Assembly: GCA_937959285.1 (NCBI GenBank)
Contig: CALGAR010000134.1
Coordinates: 1-64,000, forward strand
Length of the DNA: 64,000 nucleotides
DNA from: an uncultured Bryobacterales bacterium
GTDB taxonomy: Bacteria; Acidobacteriota; Terriglobia; Bryobacterales; Bryobacteraceae
Direction: 5' to 3'
Each line of letters starts with the position of its first letter. Position 1 is the first letter of the stretch. This document shows, one piece after another, positions 25,038-34,100 of the stretch. A program made the position numbers and the translations under genes. The notes beneath the pieces were generated by a model. That model saw nothing but the letters and a program-made list of their open reading frames with translations. It was not told where the DNA came from and did no database searches.

Positions 25038-25808
25038 CTACCGCGTGGAGGGGAGAGATCCAGTCTGTACCTTCGCGGCTGCGCTTTCCGGAGCGAAGAC
25101 ACGAATCTCAACTTTCCGCGCCTGCTTCCGGGCTTCGAGCGACCGGTCCTCGAGTTTCAGCGGTCCTACGCCGAGGACGTGAATTCTCCGGAGAGGAATC
25201 TGATGCTCGGTCGCCAGGTAGCGAACGACTGCCTGAGCGCGTTCCCGGCTCAGGTTAAGGTTGTAATTCGGGTCACCGGTGGGGTCCGTGAAACCCTGTA
25301 CTTCAATCGCGTAGTGCGGCAGCGCTGCAATTGAGCGTGCTGCGTGATTCAACTGCTCCTTCGCCTCCGGCGTGAGCTGGCTCCTGCCGAAACGGAAGAG
25401 GACGTTTTCTTCCAGCACAAGCTTGTAGTTGGCCGGGTTCAGATCGCGTTCCACAGCAGCTATGTTCTGCTGGGTTTCGGTCCGCAATCCCTGCAGTTCC
25501 TGGCCAACTTTGCCGACATCGCTGCGCACGCTAGCAATTTCCCGATTCGCTTTCGCCGCTTCCTCAGCGGCCGCCGCCGCGCGCTTGTCAGCAGCCATCG
25601 CCTTTTCGTCCACTTGGGACACTTCGTTTTCCAGCTGGCTGATTGCTGTAGCCTGCTGGGCGTTCGTCTTCTCTACTTCGGACACCCGTCCGGCCACAGG
25701 ATCGACCTGGTTCCTCACGTACTTCTTGGTCGCGCACCCGGTGCCTACCAAGGCCATAAGGGTAATTCCTGCTGCCATGGCTGGCTTGCGAATGAACGAA
25801 GTAATCAT
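25038..25808 (-). CDS. OmpA-family lipoprotein
   Basis: A 256-residue outer-membrane lipoprotein. The signal ends in a lipobox, ALVGTGC, with cysteine 25 as the lipidated residue. A helical coiled-coil region (about 40-110, rich in alanine, glutamate and glutamine) precedes the C-terminal OmpA domain, where VLFRFGRSQLTPEAKEQL, EVQGFTDPTGDPNYN and LSRERAQAVVRYL mark the peptidoglycan-binding fold. It is probably a link between outer membrane and cell wall. The start ATG 25808 has GGAGG five bases upstream. Divergent from the gcv operon. Confidence 0.93.
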   Translation of the reverse strand: MITSFIRKPAMAAGITLMALVGTGCATKKYVRNQVDPVAGRVSEVEKTNAQQATAISQLENEVSQVDEKAMAADKRAAAAAEEAAKANREIASVRSDVGKVGQELQGLRTETQQNIAAVERDLNPANYKLVLEENVLFRFGRSQLTPEAKEQLNHAARSIAALPHYAIEVQGFTDPTGDPNYNLNLSRERAQAVVRYLATEHQIPLRRIHVLGVGPLKLEDRSLEARKQARKVEIRVFAPESAAAKVQTGSLPSTR

Positions 25809-25963
25809 CTTGCCTCCTTCTGTCCGAACGAGTCTCCTTCAACGCGGCGCTGAGGTGCCGCTTGGGTGAAACCCATGTTTCTGAACCGATTCGGATTGAT
25901 CTGTGAAATGTAACTACTAATGGCTCTCATTGCGTAACTATTACCGCGTGCAAACTCTCTGGT

Positions 25964-25992
25964 TTGACACTCTTTGAAAACGCTTGTTAGAT
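25964..25992 (+). promoter_or_regulatory. Promoter of the glycine cleavage operon
   Basis: A consensus TTGACA at 25964-25969 is followed after 17 bases by TTAGAT at 25987-25992, or after 18 bases by TAGATT. Transcription would start close to the gcvT ATG at 26003. I saw no glycine riboswitch in the 194-base gap. Confidence 0.6.
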
Positions 25993-26002
25993 TGGGTCTT
26001 TC

Positions 26003-27106
26003 ATGAACCCGTCCGCCGCGCTCAAACAAACTCCGCTGAACTCCGTACACCGAAGAATGGGAGCGAAGATGGTGGACTTCGGAGGGTGGGATATGCCCGT
26101 CCAGTACACCAGCATCCTCGAAGAGCACCATGCCGTTCGGACGTCTGTTGGTCTGTTCGATGTCAGCCATATGGGCGAAATCGAGATTCGAGGCCCCGAA
26201 GCGCTTTCCCTGGTCGAGTATGTGTCCACTAATGCCGCCGCGAAACTGAGAGAAGGTCAGATTCAATACTCGGCATTGCTTTACGACCATGGTGCAATCG
26301 TAGACGATATCTTGGTACACAAAGTTTCCCCGTTAGAATTCTTCATATGTGTGAACGCAGCGAACCAAGATAAAGACTTCGAGCACATCCGCTCGCTAAA
26401 TCGTTGGAAAGCCGAGGTTGAACTGGTGAGCGACCGTTATGCGCAGCTCGCGCTGCAGGGTCCGAAGGCTATAAATACGCTCCAAAAATTAACACCTGCT
26501 GATTTGAATTCCTTGCGGTACTACTGGTTTGTCGACGGGCAGGTTGCAGGTATCCCCGCACGCATCGCGAGGACAGGTTACACAGGTGAAGACGGTTTCG
26601 AATTGTATGTGCCGCCCGACAGAGCAGAGAGCCTCTGGCATGCTCTGCTGGACGCCGGTTCTGAGTTCGGAATCAAGCCTTGCGGTCTCGGTGCTCGTAA
26701 CACGCTTCGGCTCGAAGCGAAGATGGCCCTCTATGGTCACGAGATTCACGCTTCGACATATCCCTTCGAAGCGGGCCTCGGATGGATCGTCAAGATGGAA
26801 AAGGGCGATTTCGTCGGGCGGGCAGCGCTTCAGAAGGCGCTCGAGCAAGGCATCAAGCGGCAGTTGGTTGGCTTTGAAATGCGTGGCCGCGGCATTGCCC
26901 GTGACGGCTATGAGGTTTATGTCGACGGCCGCCCGGCAGGCTGGGTGACGAGCGGCGGGCCTTCCCCGACGCTCGGCAAGAACATCGGGCTCTGCTATCT
27001 TCCTACGGCCCTTTCGACAATCGGCCGCACAATTCACATCATGATCCGCAATCAGCCGGTGGAGGCCGTTACCGTTCCTACACCGTTCTACAAACGAGCG
27101 AAGTAA
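26003..27106 (+). CDS. gcvT: Glycine cleavage system T protein, aminomethyltransferase
   Basis: Transfers the methylene group from the aminomethyl-lipoyl arm of GcvH to tetrahydrofolate, releasing ammonia. The 367-residue protein has the expected opening LNSVHRRMGAKMVDFGGWDMPVQY in its first 35 residues, VSHMGEIEIRG, and the TGYTGEDGFELY folate-binding region, followed by the C-terminal barrel. It is the first gene of gcvT-gcvH-gcvPA-gcvPB, all tightly packed. Its TAA overlaps the gcvH ATG by one base. No strong Shine-Dalgarno site is visible. Confidence 0.96.
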   Translation: MNPSAALKQTPLNSVHRRMGAKMVDFGGWDMPVQYTSILEEHHAVRTSVGLFDVSHMGEIEIRGPEALSLVEYVSTNAAAKLREGQIQYSALLYDHGAIVDDILVHKVSPLEFFICVNAANQDKDFEHIRSLNRWKAEVELVSDRYAQLALQGPKAINTLQKLTPADLNSLRYYWFVDGQVAGIPARIARTGYTGEDGFELYVPPDRAESLWHALLDAGSEFGIKPCGLGARNTLRLEAKMALYGHEIHASTYPFEAGLGWIVKMEKGDFVGRAALQKALEQGIKRQLVGFEMRGRGIARDGYEVYVDGRPAGWVTSGGPSPTLGKNIGLCYLPTALSTIGRTIHIMIRNQPVEAVTVPTPFYKRAK

Positions 27107-27483
27107 TGTATCCGGAAAATTATCGTTATACGAAGGAACATGAATGGGTGCTAGTGGAAGGCGATAGGGGAACTATCGGTATTACCTTCCATGCCCAGAA
27201 GGAACTTGGTGACATTGTTTACGTCGACTTGCCCAAAGTGGGGACTGTGGTCGAACAGGGGAAAGCGCTGGGTTCGGTGGAGTCGGTGAAAGCCGTCTCC
27301 GATATCTATGCACCGGTCTCAGGAGAGATCCTCGAGGTGAACACAGCTCTCGCTGACGCTCCCGAGAAGCTGAATGAAGATCCGCATGGAGAGGCGTGGC
27401 TGGTGAAGATCCGGCTGAGCCACCCCGACGAAGTGAAGGATCTCCTCTCCGCTGCAGACTACCAAAGTTACGTGGGATCATAG
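27106..27483 (+). CDS. gcvH: Glycine cleavage system H protein
   Basis: A 125-residue lipoyl-carrier protein. The lipoylated lysine is K62, in LGSVESVKAVSDIYAP, in the normal context. It shuttles the aminomethyl group between the P, T and L proteins. Translation is coupled to gcvT by a one-base overlap. The lipoamide dehydrogenase (L protein) gene is not in the window. A 57-base gap follows before gcvPA. Confidence 0.97.
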   Translation: MYPENYRYTKEHEWVLVEGDRGTIGITFHAQKELGDIVYVDLPKVGTVVEQGKALGSVESVKAVSDIYAPVSGEILEVNTALADAPEKLNEDPHGEAWLVKIRLSHPDEVKDLLSAADYQSYVGS

Positions 27484-27540
27484 TTGTAGGGAGGCCGGGC
27501 AGAGTTCCCGCCCCGCTCACTACAACTCAGGGCAGAACAA

Positions 27541-28881
27541 TTGCGCTATCTACCGAAGTCCGATTCCGAACGCCAGGAGATGCTTGCCGTCTGCGGCCTG
27601 CAATCTCTTGAGGAGCTCTACCGTCAGCTTCCGCCAGACGTGCTTCTCGACCGCCCGCTCGCGATCGAGCCAGGGAAGTCCGAATACGAAATTGTGGAGT
27701 ACTTCCGCGCGAGGGGCGCTGAGAACGCCAATGGATATCCCTCGTTTCTCGGAGGTGGCGTCTACTACCACTACCGTCCGGTAGTTGTCGACACCGTCGT
27801 TTCTCGCGGTGAGTTCCTTACGTCCTACACGCCGTACCAGCCGGAAATCGCGCAAGGAACACTCACGACGATCTTCGAGTTCCAGACCATGATTTGCCAG
27901 CTTACGGGCATGGACGCCGCGAATGCCTCCATGTACGACGGCTCGTCGGCCGTTCCGGAAGCGGCGATGATGGCGGTTCGCATTACGGGCCGCAACAAGA
28001 CGCTGGTGGCGCAAAACGTCCACCCGGAGTACCGGCAGGTGCTGCGAACCTACGCGATGCACCAGGGGATGCCGATCGAGGAATTCGCGTTCGACCAAGC
28101 CGCGGGAGCAGCGGACCTCGAGGACCTGGAGCGGCGGCTGGACGCGGATACGGCCGCGGTTATTATCCAGACCCCCAACTTCTTCGGCGTTATCGAGAAC
28201 GTAAAGGCAGCCGCGGAGCTCGCGCACAAGCAGGGCGCACTGCTGATCGTCGTCTTCACGGAAGCTGTATCGCTCGGGTTGCTCGAACCGCCAAGAGATG
28301 CGGACATCGTCGCCGGCGAACTGCAATCGTTCGCGATTCCTCCCAGCTACGGGGGGCCCTTTGCAGGCATCCTTGCGACCAGGGAGAAGTATCTTCGACA
28401 GTTGCCCGGCCGCCTGGTCGGTGAAACCAAGGACTCGGAGGGAAGGCGCGCCTTCTGCCTGACTCTCTCCACCCGCGAGCAGCACATCCGCCGTGAGAAG
28501 GCGACGTCCAACATCTGCACGAATCAGGCGCTGATTGCTCTGATGGCGACCGTCTTCCTCAGCCTTTACGGGAAGCGCGGTCTGCGCGAGCTTGCCGAGC
28601 AGAACCTGGCCAAGGCGCACTACCTGGCAAAGGACATGAAGAGGCGCTTTAGCGGTCCCTTCTTTAACGAGTTTGTCGTGCAGTGCAACGGCCGGACGCC
28701 GGAGGCTGTCAACGAGGCGCTCTTGCAGCGCAAGATCATCGGGGGTCTGCCGCTCGGCCGCTGGTACCCGTCGCTTGCGGACTGCATGCTCCTGTGCGCT
28801 ACGGAGATGTCGCGCCGCGAGCACATGAACACGGTGAGGGAAGTTCTTCAGAATGTGCCGGAGGCAGCGCACGTAAGATGA
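27541..28881 (+). CDS. gcvPA: Glycine dehydrogenase (decarboxylating) subunit 1
   Basis: The N-terminal half of the two-subunit P protein, 446 residues. The start is TTG 27541, giving MRYLPKSDSERQEML, the normal beginning of GcvPA. Family marks include NGYPSFLGGGVYYHY, TPYQPEIAQGTLTTIFEFQTMI split by the usual helices, NASMYDGSSAVPEA and CTNQALIALMA. It forms a heterotetramer with GcvPB that decarboxylates glycine using PLP. Its stop overlaps the gcvPB start (ATGA). A long open frame on the opposite strand is a by-product of codon bias. Confidence 0.96.
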   Translation: MRYLPKSDSERQEMLAVCGLQSLEELYRQLPPDVLLDRPLAIEPGKSEYEIVEYFRARGAENANGYPSFLGGGVYYHYRPVVVDTVVSRGEFLTSYTPYQPEIAQGTLTTIFEFQTMICQLTGMDAANASMYDGSSAVPEAAMMAVRITGRNKTLVAQNVHPEYRQVLRTYAMHQGMPIEEFAFDQAAGAADLEDLERRLDADTAAVIIQTPNFFGVIENVKAAAELAHKQGALLIVVFTEAVSLGLLEPPRDADIVAGELQSFAIPPSYGGPFAGILATREKYLRQLPGRLVGETKDSEGRRAFCLTLSTREQHIRREKATSNICTNQALIALMATVFLSLYGKRGLRELAEQNLAKAHYLAKDMKRRFSGPFFNEFVVQCNGRTPEAVNEALLQRKIIGGLPLGRWYPSLADCMLLCATEMSRREHMNTVREVLQNVPEAAHVR

Positions 28882-30380
28882 TTCGGAAGGTTTCACGACA
28901 TATCACGCAAAACGAGCCGCTGCTTTTCGAAAGTAGTTCGCCCGGCAAGAAGGGGTATCAGCTCCCTGACCTTGACGTTCCGGCAGTGGACCCCGCCGAG
29001 GCGCTTGGCGCGGAAAACGTCCGTGGAGAGATTGAAGACTTTCCCGAGGTGAGCGAGGTCGAAGTCGTACGCCACTTCACACGTCTGTCGACGTGGAATT
29101 ACGGAATTGACCTGGGGCTGTTTCCTCTCGGCTCCTGCACCATGAAGTACAACCCGCGGGTGAACGAGGCGGTCGCCCGGACCGAGGGGCTACTGTGGGC
29201 TCACCCGTACCAGCCGGAGGCGCTGTCACAGGGCGCAATGGAAATCATCGCCCGCCTGGAGGCGGCTCTGGCGGAGATCACGGGCATGGATGCGGTAACG
29301 CTCCAGCCCGCGGCCGGAGCCCATGGCGAAATGACGGGCATCATGCTCATTCGCGCCTACCACGAATCGAAGGGCAACCCGCGGAAGAAGATTCTCATTC
29401 CGGATTCTGCCCACGGCACAAATCCCGCGACGGCGACGATGGTCGGCTATACGGTCCAAAACATCAAGTCGAATGATCGCGGGATGGTGGACGTCGAGTC
29501 GCTGGCGTCAATCGTCGATGAGGACGTCGCCGGCCTGATGGTGACAAATCCCAACACGGTGGGCGTGTTTGAAGGCGACATTGTCCGGATTGCAGGCATC
29601 CTGCATGAAAAGGGCGCGCAGGTGTACATGGACGGCGCGAACATGAACGCGCTTGTGGGCATCACGCGTCCGGGCGATTTCGGCATCGATGTCATGCACC
29701 TGAACCTGCACAAGACGTTCTCGACGCCGCACGGCGGAGGCGGACCAGGCGCGGGACCGGTGGCCGTAAAGAGCCATCTGGAGCCTTTCCTGCCGATCCC
29801 CCGGCTTCGGAGCGAGAACGACCAGTGGCGCTGGGATTACGACCGGCCGCAGACGATCGGACGGGTGCGCGCTTTCTATGGCAATTTCGGCGTGCTGGTT
29901 CGGGCCCTGGCCTACATCATGGCCCACGGCGGCGAAGGGCTCCGAAACGCTACGCTCGATGCGCTGCTTAACGCCAACTATATTCGGAAGCTGCTTGAGC
30001 CCTACTATCAGATCGCGTATCAGGCTCCGAGCATGCACGAATGCGTCTTCAGCGACGACCGGCAGGCCAAGCGCGGCGTTCGCACCGGCGACATCGCCAA
30101 GCGCTTGATCGACTACGGATTCCACCCCTATACGGTCAGCTTCCCGCTGATTGTCCGCGGCGCGATGATGATCGAGCCGACAGAGACCGAGAGCAAAGCC
30201 GAGCTCGACCTCTTCGTCGATGCGCTGATCTCGATTGCGAAGGAAGTGGAGGAGAATCCTGAGCTGGTGCTCAAGGCTCCTCATAGCACGAGGATCAGCC
30301 GCGTAGACGAGGTGACGGCGGCGCGCAAGCCCATCCTTCGCTGGAAGCCCGCTCCAAAGGCGAGCCAAGCCGCGGATTAG
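28878..30380 (+). CDS. gcvPB: Glycine dehydrogenase (decarboxylating) subunit 2
   Basis: The PLP-binding half of the P protein, 500 residues, starting at ATG 28878 in a four-base overlap with gcvPA. The Schiff-base lysine is K279 in LNLHKTFSTPHGGGGPG. Other marks are GLFPLGSCTMKYNP, QPAAGAHGE and PDSAHGTNPAT. Together the gcv genes split glycine to CO2, ammonia and methylene-tetrahydrofolate, or run in reverse for one-carbon supply. The next gene on this strand begins 12 bases later but is unrelated to glycine metabolism. Confidence 0.97.
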   Translation: MIRKVSRHITQNEPLLFESSSPGKKGYQLPDLDVPAVDPAEALGAENVRGEIEDFPEVSEVEVVRHFTRLSTWNYGIDLGLFPLGSCTMKYNPRVNEAVARTEGLLWAHPYQPEALSQGAMEIIARLEAALAEITGMDAVTLQPAAGAHGEMTGIMLIRAYHESKGNPRKKILIPDSAHGTNPATATMVGYTVQNIKSNDRGMVDVESLASIVDEDVAGLMVTNPNTVGVFEGDIVRIAGILHEKGAQVYMDGANMNALVGITRPGDFGIDVMHLNLHKTFSTPHGGGGPGAGPVAVKSHLEPFLPIPRLRSENDQWRWDYDRPQTIGRVRAFYGNFGVLVRALAYIMAHGGEGLRNATLDALLNANYIRKLLEPYYQIAYQAPSMHECVFSDDRQAKRGVRTGDIAKRLIDYGFHPYTVSFPLIVRGAMMIEPTETESKAELDLFVDALISIAKEVEENPELVLKAPHSTRISRVDEVTAARKPILRWKPAPKASQAAD

Positions 30381-30386
30381 TATCAT
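30381..30386 (+). promoter_or_regulatory. Candidate -10, leaderless start of the GT39-like gene
   Basis: TATCAT begins directly after the gcvPB stop and ends six bases before GTG 30393. There is no Shine-Dalgarno site. The arrangement equals that at 6473 and 40925. Confidence 0.4.
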
Positions 30387-30392
30387 TATCGC

Positions 30393-32282
30393 GTGCGGCA
30401 AATTCTTGCGACGGTAGCCCTGGTTCTGCTGATTCGCCTGCCGTTTCTGAATCAGCCGATCCAGGGTGATGACGTTTATTATCTGGCCGGAGCTCAGCAC
30501 GCGCAGATTGATCCAGCTCACCCCAGCCACGCCCGGTATGTCTTCCTCGGCGATGAGGTCGACATGCGGGGCCATCCGCATCCGCCTCTGAATGCCTGGG
30601 TTCTCGGCGCCATTCTGGCTGCGATTCAAGACGTCCGGGAAGTTCCGTTTCACGGCGCATACATTGTCTTCTCTCTAATCGCCGCGCTGGCCATGCTGTC
30701 CCTGTCGCGGCGGTTTGTCCCGGACCGCCCGCTTTGGGCTGTCGCCCTCTTTCTTGCAACCCCTGCCTTCGTCGTGAACGGCAACTCGCTCGAATCGGAC
30801 TTGCCGTTTCTGGCATTCTGGATGGCCGGCATCGCGTTATTTATACGCTCAGCCGACCGCCAGTCCGGCCGGCTCCTGCTCGGCTCGATCCTGTGTCTGG
30901 CCCTGGCTGCGCTCGCCGCATACCAGTCCGTTGTGGTCGTGCCGATCCTCTGGCTTTATCTGTGGGAGCGAAAGCGTAGCTGGAAGCCGGGCTGGGCAGC
31001 CGCTCTCACTCCTCTGCTGGTGCTTGGTCTTTGGCAGGCTTTCGAAAGACTGTCGACGGGCGCTCTCCCAGCCCAGGTTCTAGCTGGGCACTTCCAAACC
31101 TACAACCTGCAATCTGCTAGCGCGAAGCTGAAGAATGCAGCGGCCCTGACAGGTCACCTTGGATGGGTTGTGTTCCCCGCTCTGGCCATTGCAGCTTTTG
31201 GGCGCCGGTGGATACCCGCGGCGGTTGCCGCGGCTGCCGGCGCATTCATCGATCCTCACCCTCTCTTCTGGACATCGTTCGGAGTGGGAGCGCTCGTGAT
31301 TGTCTGGTGCATTGAACACTGGCGCGACTTCCTGGCCCGCTGGGTGCTGATCTTCTTCGCCGCGGCGCTGGTGCTGTTCTTTGCGGGTTCCGCGCGCTAT
31401 CTGCTGCCTCTCGCAGCGCCTGTAGCGATGCTCACTGTCCTGAAAGCGCCGAAGAAGCTGCTTGCTCCGGCGTTCGCCTGCCAACTCGCATTCAGCCTGA
31501 TGCTGAGCTGGCTGAGTTATCAGCATTGGGACGGCTACCGTCAGTTCGTGCGGACTCTGCGGCCCGAGCTCGAGTCTAAGCGCAGCTGGATCAACGGCGA
31601 GTGGGGTTTGCGTTTCTATGCAGAGGCGGAGGGCGGTCTTGCACTGCGCCGCGGACAGGCGGTCCAGCCTGGAGACCTTGTGCTTTCCAGTGCGCTCGCC
31701 TATCCCATCCCGTTTACTACCGGCGGAGGCCGCCTCGTTCCTTATCGGGAGCAGGAGATCCGGCCCACACTGCCGTTTCGCTTGATCGCTCTTGGCACGC
31801 GATCCGGCTACTCTTCGGTGGATTTCGGACTGCGCCCGTTTGATATTTCCTGGTCGCCTGTCGACAAAGTGCGGGCTGAAATCGTCGTGCAAGCTCAGCC
31901 GGAGCTCGAATTCCTGCCAATGAATGCCCCGCAGGCGTCGAACCAGATCGTAAGCGGCGTGTTCGAGCTGGAAAACGGTCAATGGCGGTGGATGACGGAT
32001 CGAGCCTCATTTCTGCTGAAAGCGCCAGCGCAGCCGAAGCCGGTCCGCGTGGAGTTCTATATTCCAGAACCCGCTCCAGCCCGTCTTGTTGAAGTAACGT
32101 TGGATGGCCAGCGCGCAGGTGAGCTATTAGTCGACAAAAGCGGCCCCTACCAGATCACGACGCCGCCGCTGAAAGCCGCTGGCGACACGGCAACGCTCGT
32201 CATCACGGCGGATAAGACCTTTTCTGTTCCCGGTGACCACCGTCGATTGGGCGTCATTCTGTCGGCTGTCGGATTTCAGTGA
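30393..32282 (+). CDS. Multi-spanning membrane protein, GT39/PMT-like
   Basis: A 629-residue protein with about ten to twelve hydrophobic segments in its first 410 residues and a soluble C-terminal region of about 200. Near the N-terminus the GDDVYYL motif in the first external loop, and the later HPHPPLNAW, match the acidic-loop pattern of dolichyl-phosphate-mannose or undecaprenyl-phosphate-sugar transferases of the GT-C fold. It probably moves a sugar from a lipid donor outside the cytoplasmic membrane; the acceptor is unknown. Start GTG 30393. Its end overlaps the convergent GT9 gene by 29 bases. Confidence 0.8.
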   Translation: MRQILATVALVLLIRLPFLNQPIQGDDVYYLAGAQHAQIDPAHPSHARYVFLGDEVDMRGHPHPPLNAWVLGAILAAIQDVREVPFHGAYIVFSLIAALAMLSLSRRFVPDRPLWAVALFLATPAFVVNGNSLESDLPFLAFWMAGIALFIRSADRQSGRLLLGSILCLALAALAAYQSVVVVPILWLYLWERKRSWKPGWAAALTPLLVLGLWQAFERLSTGALPAQVLAGHFQTYNLQSASAKLKNAAALTGHLGWVVFPALAIAAFGRRWIPAAVAAAAGAFIDPHPLFWTSFGVGALVIVWCIEHWRDFLARWVLIFFAAALVLFFAGSARYLLPLAAPVAMLTVLKAPKKLLAPAFACQLAFSLMLSWLSYQHWDGYRQFVRTLRPELESKRSWINGEWGLRFYAEAEGGLALRRGQAVQPGDLVLSSALAYPIPFTTGGGRLVPYREQEIRPTLPFRLIALGTRSGYSSVDFGLRPFDISWSPVDKVRAEIVVQAQPELEFLPMNAPQASNQIVSGVFELENGQWRWMTDRASFLLKAPAQPKPVRVEFYIPEPAPARLVEVTLDGQRAGELLVDKSGPYQITTPPLKAAGDTATLVITADKTFSVPGDHRRLGVILSAVGFQ

Positions 32283-33087
32283 GGACAGCGCAGAGGACCT
32301 CATCCACCGAAATGTTGTTCATGGAGTCCCCACGGATCATCCTCACCCGCGGACCGCGCGGAGCCCAGGTTGCCGGGTCGGTGGGTCCGAAGAGCGCAAT
32401 CACAGGAGTGCCGGCGGCTGCGGCAAGGTGAGTGATTCCGCTGTCGTTGCCAATGTAAATGCGGGCGCCGGCGAGGTTGCATGCGAGTTCGTAAAGATCG
32501 TCGATTCGCGTCGCTCCATCAAGTGGATCCTCCGGCCCTGCGAGCCACTGCACTGGCAACTTTGGCTTAAGCCGTTCCGCCAGCTGCCGGTAACGCTCAA
32601 GGGGCCAATTCTTCTTCTGGCTCCCTGAGAAGGGATGAATGACAGCGAAAGCCCTTTCGCGCGGAGGACAGTCGATCCGGGGGAAGGGCGGAAGCGGCTG
32701 ACCGCCTGCCTCCAGAGCGTGTCTCAGGAAGAAATCTACGGCGTGGATGCCGCCGTCAGGAGGAGGCAGGGCAGGGAAGAACCGGAACGGAAGACGGAGC
32801 GCTGTTACTCGTTCGATGAATTCAGCGCGATTTGACCCGTACCAGGAGATGATGCTGTCAAAGCTGCGGAGCCGTTCCAGCAGCCGTTCCGGGAGGGCAA
32901 CGTCCGGCAACTCGAGAAGGTTGAGACCGGTAGAAACGATGGAGGACGTACGGTCGGCGAAGCGAAACAGCGGAAGCACGGCCTCGGGCGCCCAAACTTC
33001 CGTATAGCTTGCGCGCAGAGATTCGAGCGCGGGCAGTGAAAGAATGCAATCGCCGATTGCCCCGGGGCGGATCAGCAGTCGTCGCAA
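32254..33087 (-). CDS. Glycosyltransferase family 9 (heptosyltransferase-like)
   Basis: A 277-residue GT-B enzyme of family 9, shorter than the usual 320-350. N-terminal RPGAIGDCILSLPALESL and C-terminal YIGNDSGITHLAAAAGTPVIALFGPTDP are the signature loops that bind acceptor and ADP-heptose, and HPFSGSQKKNWPLERY is the inter-domain region. Such enzymes add heptose to the lipopolysaccharide core. The start is TTG 33087, one base past the stop of the DsbD-N-like gene and without a visible Shine-Dalgarno site, suggesting translational coupling. The 29-base tail overlap with the GT39-like gene is convergent. Confidence 0.88.
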   Translation of the reverse strand: MRRLLIRPGAIGDCILSLPALESLRASYTEVWAPEAVLPLFRFADRTSSIVSTGLNLLELPDVALPERLLERLRSFDSIISWYGSNRAEFIERVTALRLPFRFFPALPPPDGGIHAVDFFLRHALEAGGQPLPPFPRIDCPPRERAFAVIHPFSGSQKKNWPLERYRQLAERLKPKLPVQWLAGPEDPLDGATRIDDLYELACNLAGARIYIGNDSGITHLAAAAGTPVIALFGPTDPATWAPRGPRVRMIRGDSMNNISVDEVLCAVLTEIRQPTE

Positions 33088-33088
33088 G

Positions 33089-33574
33089 CTACTGGATGAT
33101 GACCGGAAGCTTCACTTCGATGGTCTTCGGCGGCAGACACGCGGTATCCGAGCAGGCCTGGTACCGCAGCTTCGCTGTAACGATGTTGGGACCAGCCGGT
33201 GCGGTCGCGGGTGCGACGAGCGTGGTTGCGATCCGAAAGTTGCCCGCGAACACGGACATGGGCTTCGGGTTGAACTCGAAAGTCTGCTTCTGCGCTTTGG
33301 GGTACTCGACTTTCTGCACCTTAACGACGGACTCATTCCATGTCAGCTTTAGCGGGATCAAGTACGGATCGTCCGGCATGTCGCTGTTGACGTGGTAGCC
33401 GTCGCGGATGCTCAAGTCCAGCTTCACTACCATCGGAACGTCCCGCCGTAGCGTCACCTTTTGCGGCTCTGCAACGGAGAGAACGTTACTCCCCTGCGCT
33501 GGCAGGCTGTGCGGAAGCGTCAGAGCCATTAGAGCTAACGCCGGCAGAACTCTGAAGTAGTTGGATAATCTCAT
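33089..33574 (-). CDS. Stand-alone DsbD N-terminal-type (periplasmic thiol reductase) domain
   Basis: A 161-residue protein with a signal ending near SLPAQG and one immunoglobulin-like domain. Its YQACSDTACLPP segment carries the cysteine pair in the same setting as the N-terminal domain of DsbD, which passes electrons to periplasmic partners. The membrane and thioredoxin domains of DsbD are absent here. The gene starts inside the upstream tlpA-like gene in another frame, overlapping it by 89 bases. Context with a TlpA-type thioredoxin supports a redox role. Function is inferred from the motif. Confidence 0.78.
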   Translation of the reverse strand: MRLSNYFRVLPALALMALTLPHSLPAQGSNVLSVAEPQKVTLRRDVPMVVKLDLSIRDGYHVNSDMPDDPYLIPLKLTWNESVVKVQKVEYPKAQKQTFEFNPKPMSVFAGNFRIATTLVAPATAPAGPNIVTAKLRYQACSDTACLPPKTIEVKLPVIIQ

Positions 33575-34082
33575 TCTGGTAATTGCTCTTGCTAACTAGT
33601 CCGACATGGACCGAGGCAATGCGCCCGTTGCGGTCAAGAAGGAACGTTGTGGGGAGGGATTCGACGCCCCCGTACATCTGTGCTGTTGCGTCGTCGCCCA
33701 GTAGAACCCGGTAGTTCACCTTCTTCTCGGCAATATACGGCCTTACAACGTCCCAGCCTTCTTCATCGAGAGCGACGCCGAGGACAGCGAACCCCTGGTC
33801 CTTGTATTGATTCTCAAACTCGATGAACCAGGGAATTTCCACTTTGCACGGGCCGCACCATGTCGCCCAGAAATTCAGGAGAACAACCTTGCCCCTGTAA
33901 TCTGACAGCTTCACGGCTCTGCCGTCGGCGTCTTTTAGCGTGAAGTCGGGCGCGACCTTACGATCGCTTTCGGCTTTCAAATCCGCCGCGCTGACATTCG
34001 TCGCTTTCCTGTTACATCCCAGCGGGAATGCCATAGCAACTAACGCCAACGTCAGCAAGCCTCGTGAAATTGGACCTGGCAA
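33486..34082 (-). CDS. TlpA/ResA-family thioredoxin-like lipoprotein
   Basis: A 198-residue membrane-anchored thioredoxin. A signal with lipobox AFPLGC precedes a thioredoxin fold with the active-site WATWCGPC and the cis-proline region SLPTTFLLD. ResA/TlpA proteins reduce cysteines in periplasmic proteins, for example apocytochrome c. TTG 34082 is chosen because GAGGAG lies six bases upstream; a TTG at 34100 would start ahead of that site. The last 30 codons, serine- and alanine-rich, overlap the start of the DsbD-N-like gene in a different frame. Confidence 0.88.
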   Translation of the reverse strand: MPGPISRGLLTLALVAMAFPLGCNRKATNVSAADLKAESDRKVAPDFTLKDADGRAVKLSDYRGKVVLLNFWATWCGPCKVEIPWFIEFENQYKDQGFAVLGVALDEEGWDVVRPYIAEKKVNYRVLLGDDATAQMYGGVESLPTTFLLDRNGRIASVHVGLVSKSNYQNEIIQLLQSSAGVSSNGSDASAQPASAGE

Positions 34083-34100
34083 AGGAAGCTCCTCTCTCAA

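Noticed and set aside
25809..26002. Glycine riboswitch upstream of gcvT
   Set aside because: I found neither the paired aptamer motifs nor a terminator stem; the predicted promoter lies almost at the start codon, leaving no leader.
27550..28896. A 448-codon open frame antisense to gcvPA
   Set aside because: It mirrors the high-GC codon bias of gcvPA, has no similarity to known proteins and no ribosome-binding site. The same holds for the antisense frame at 29508-30653.
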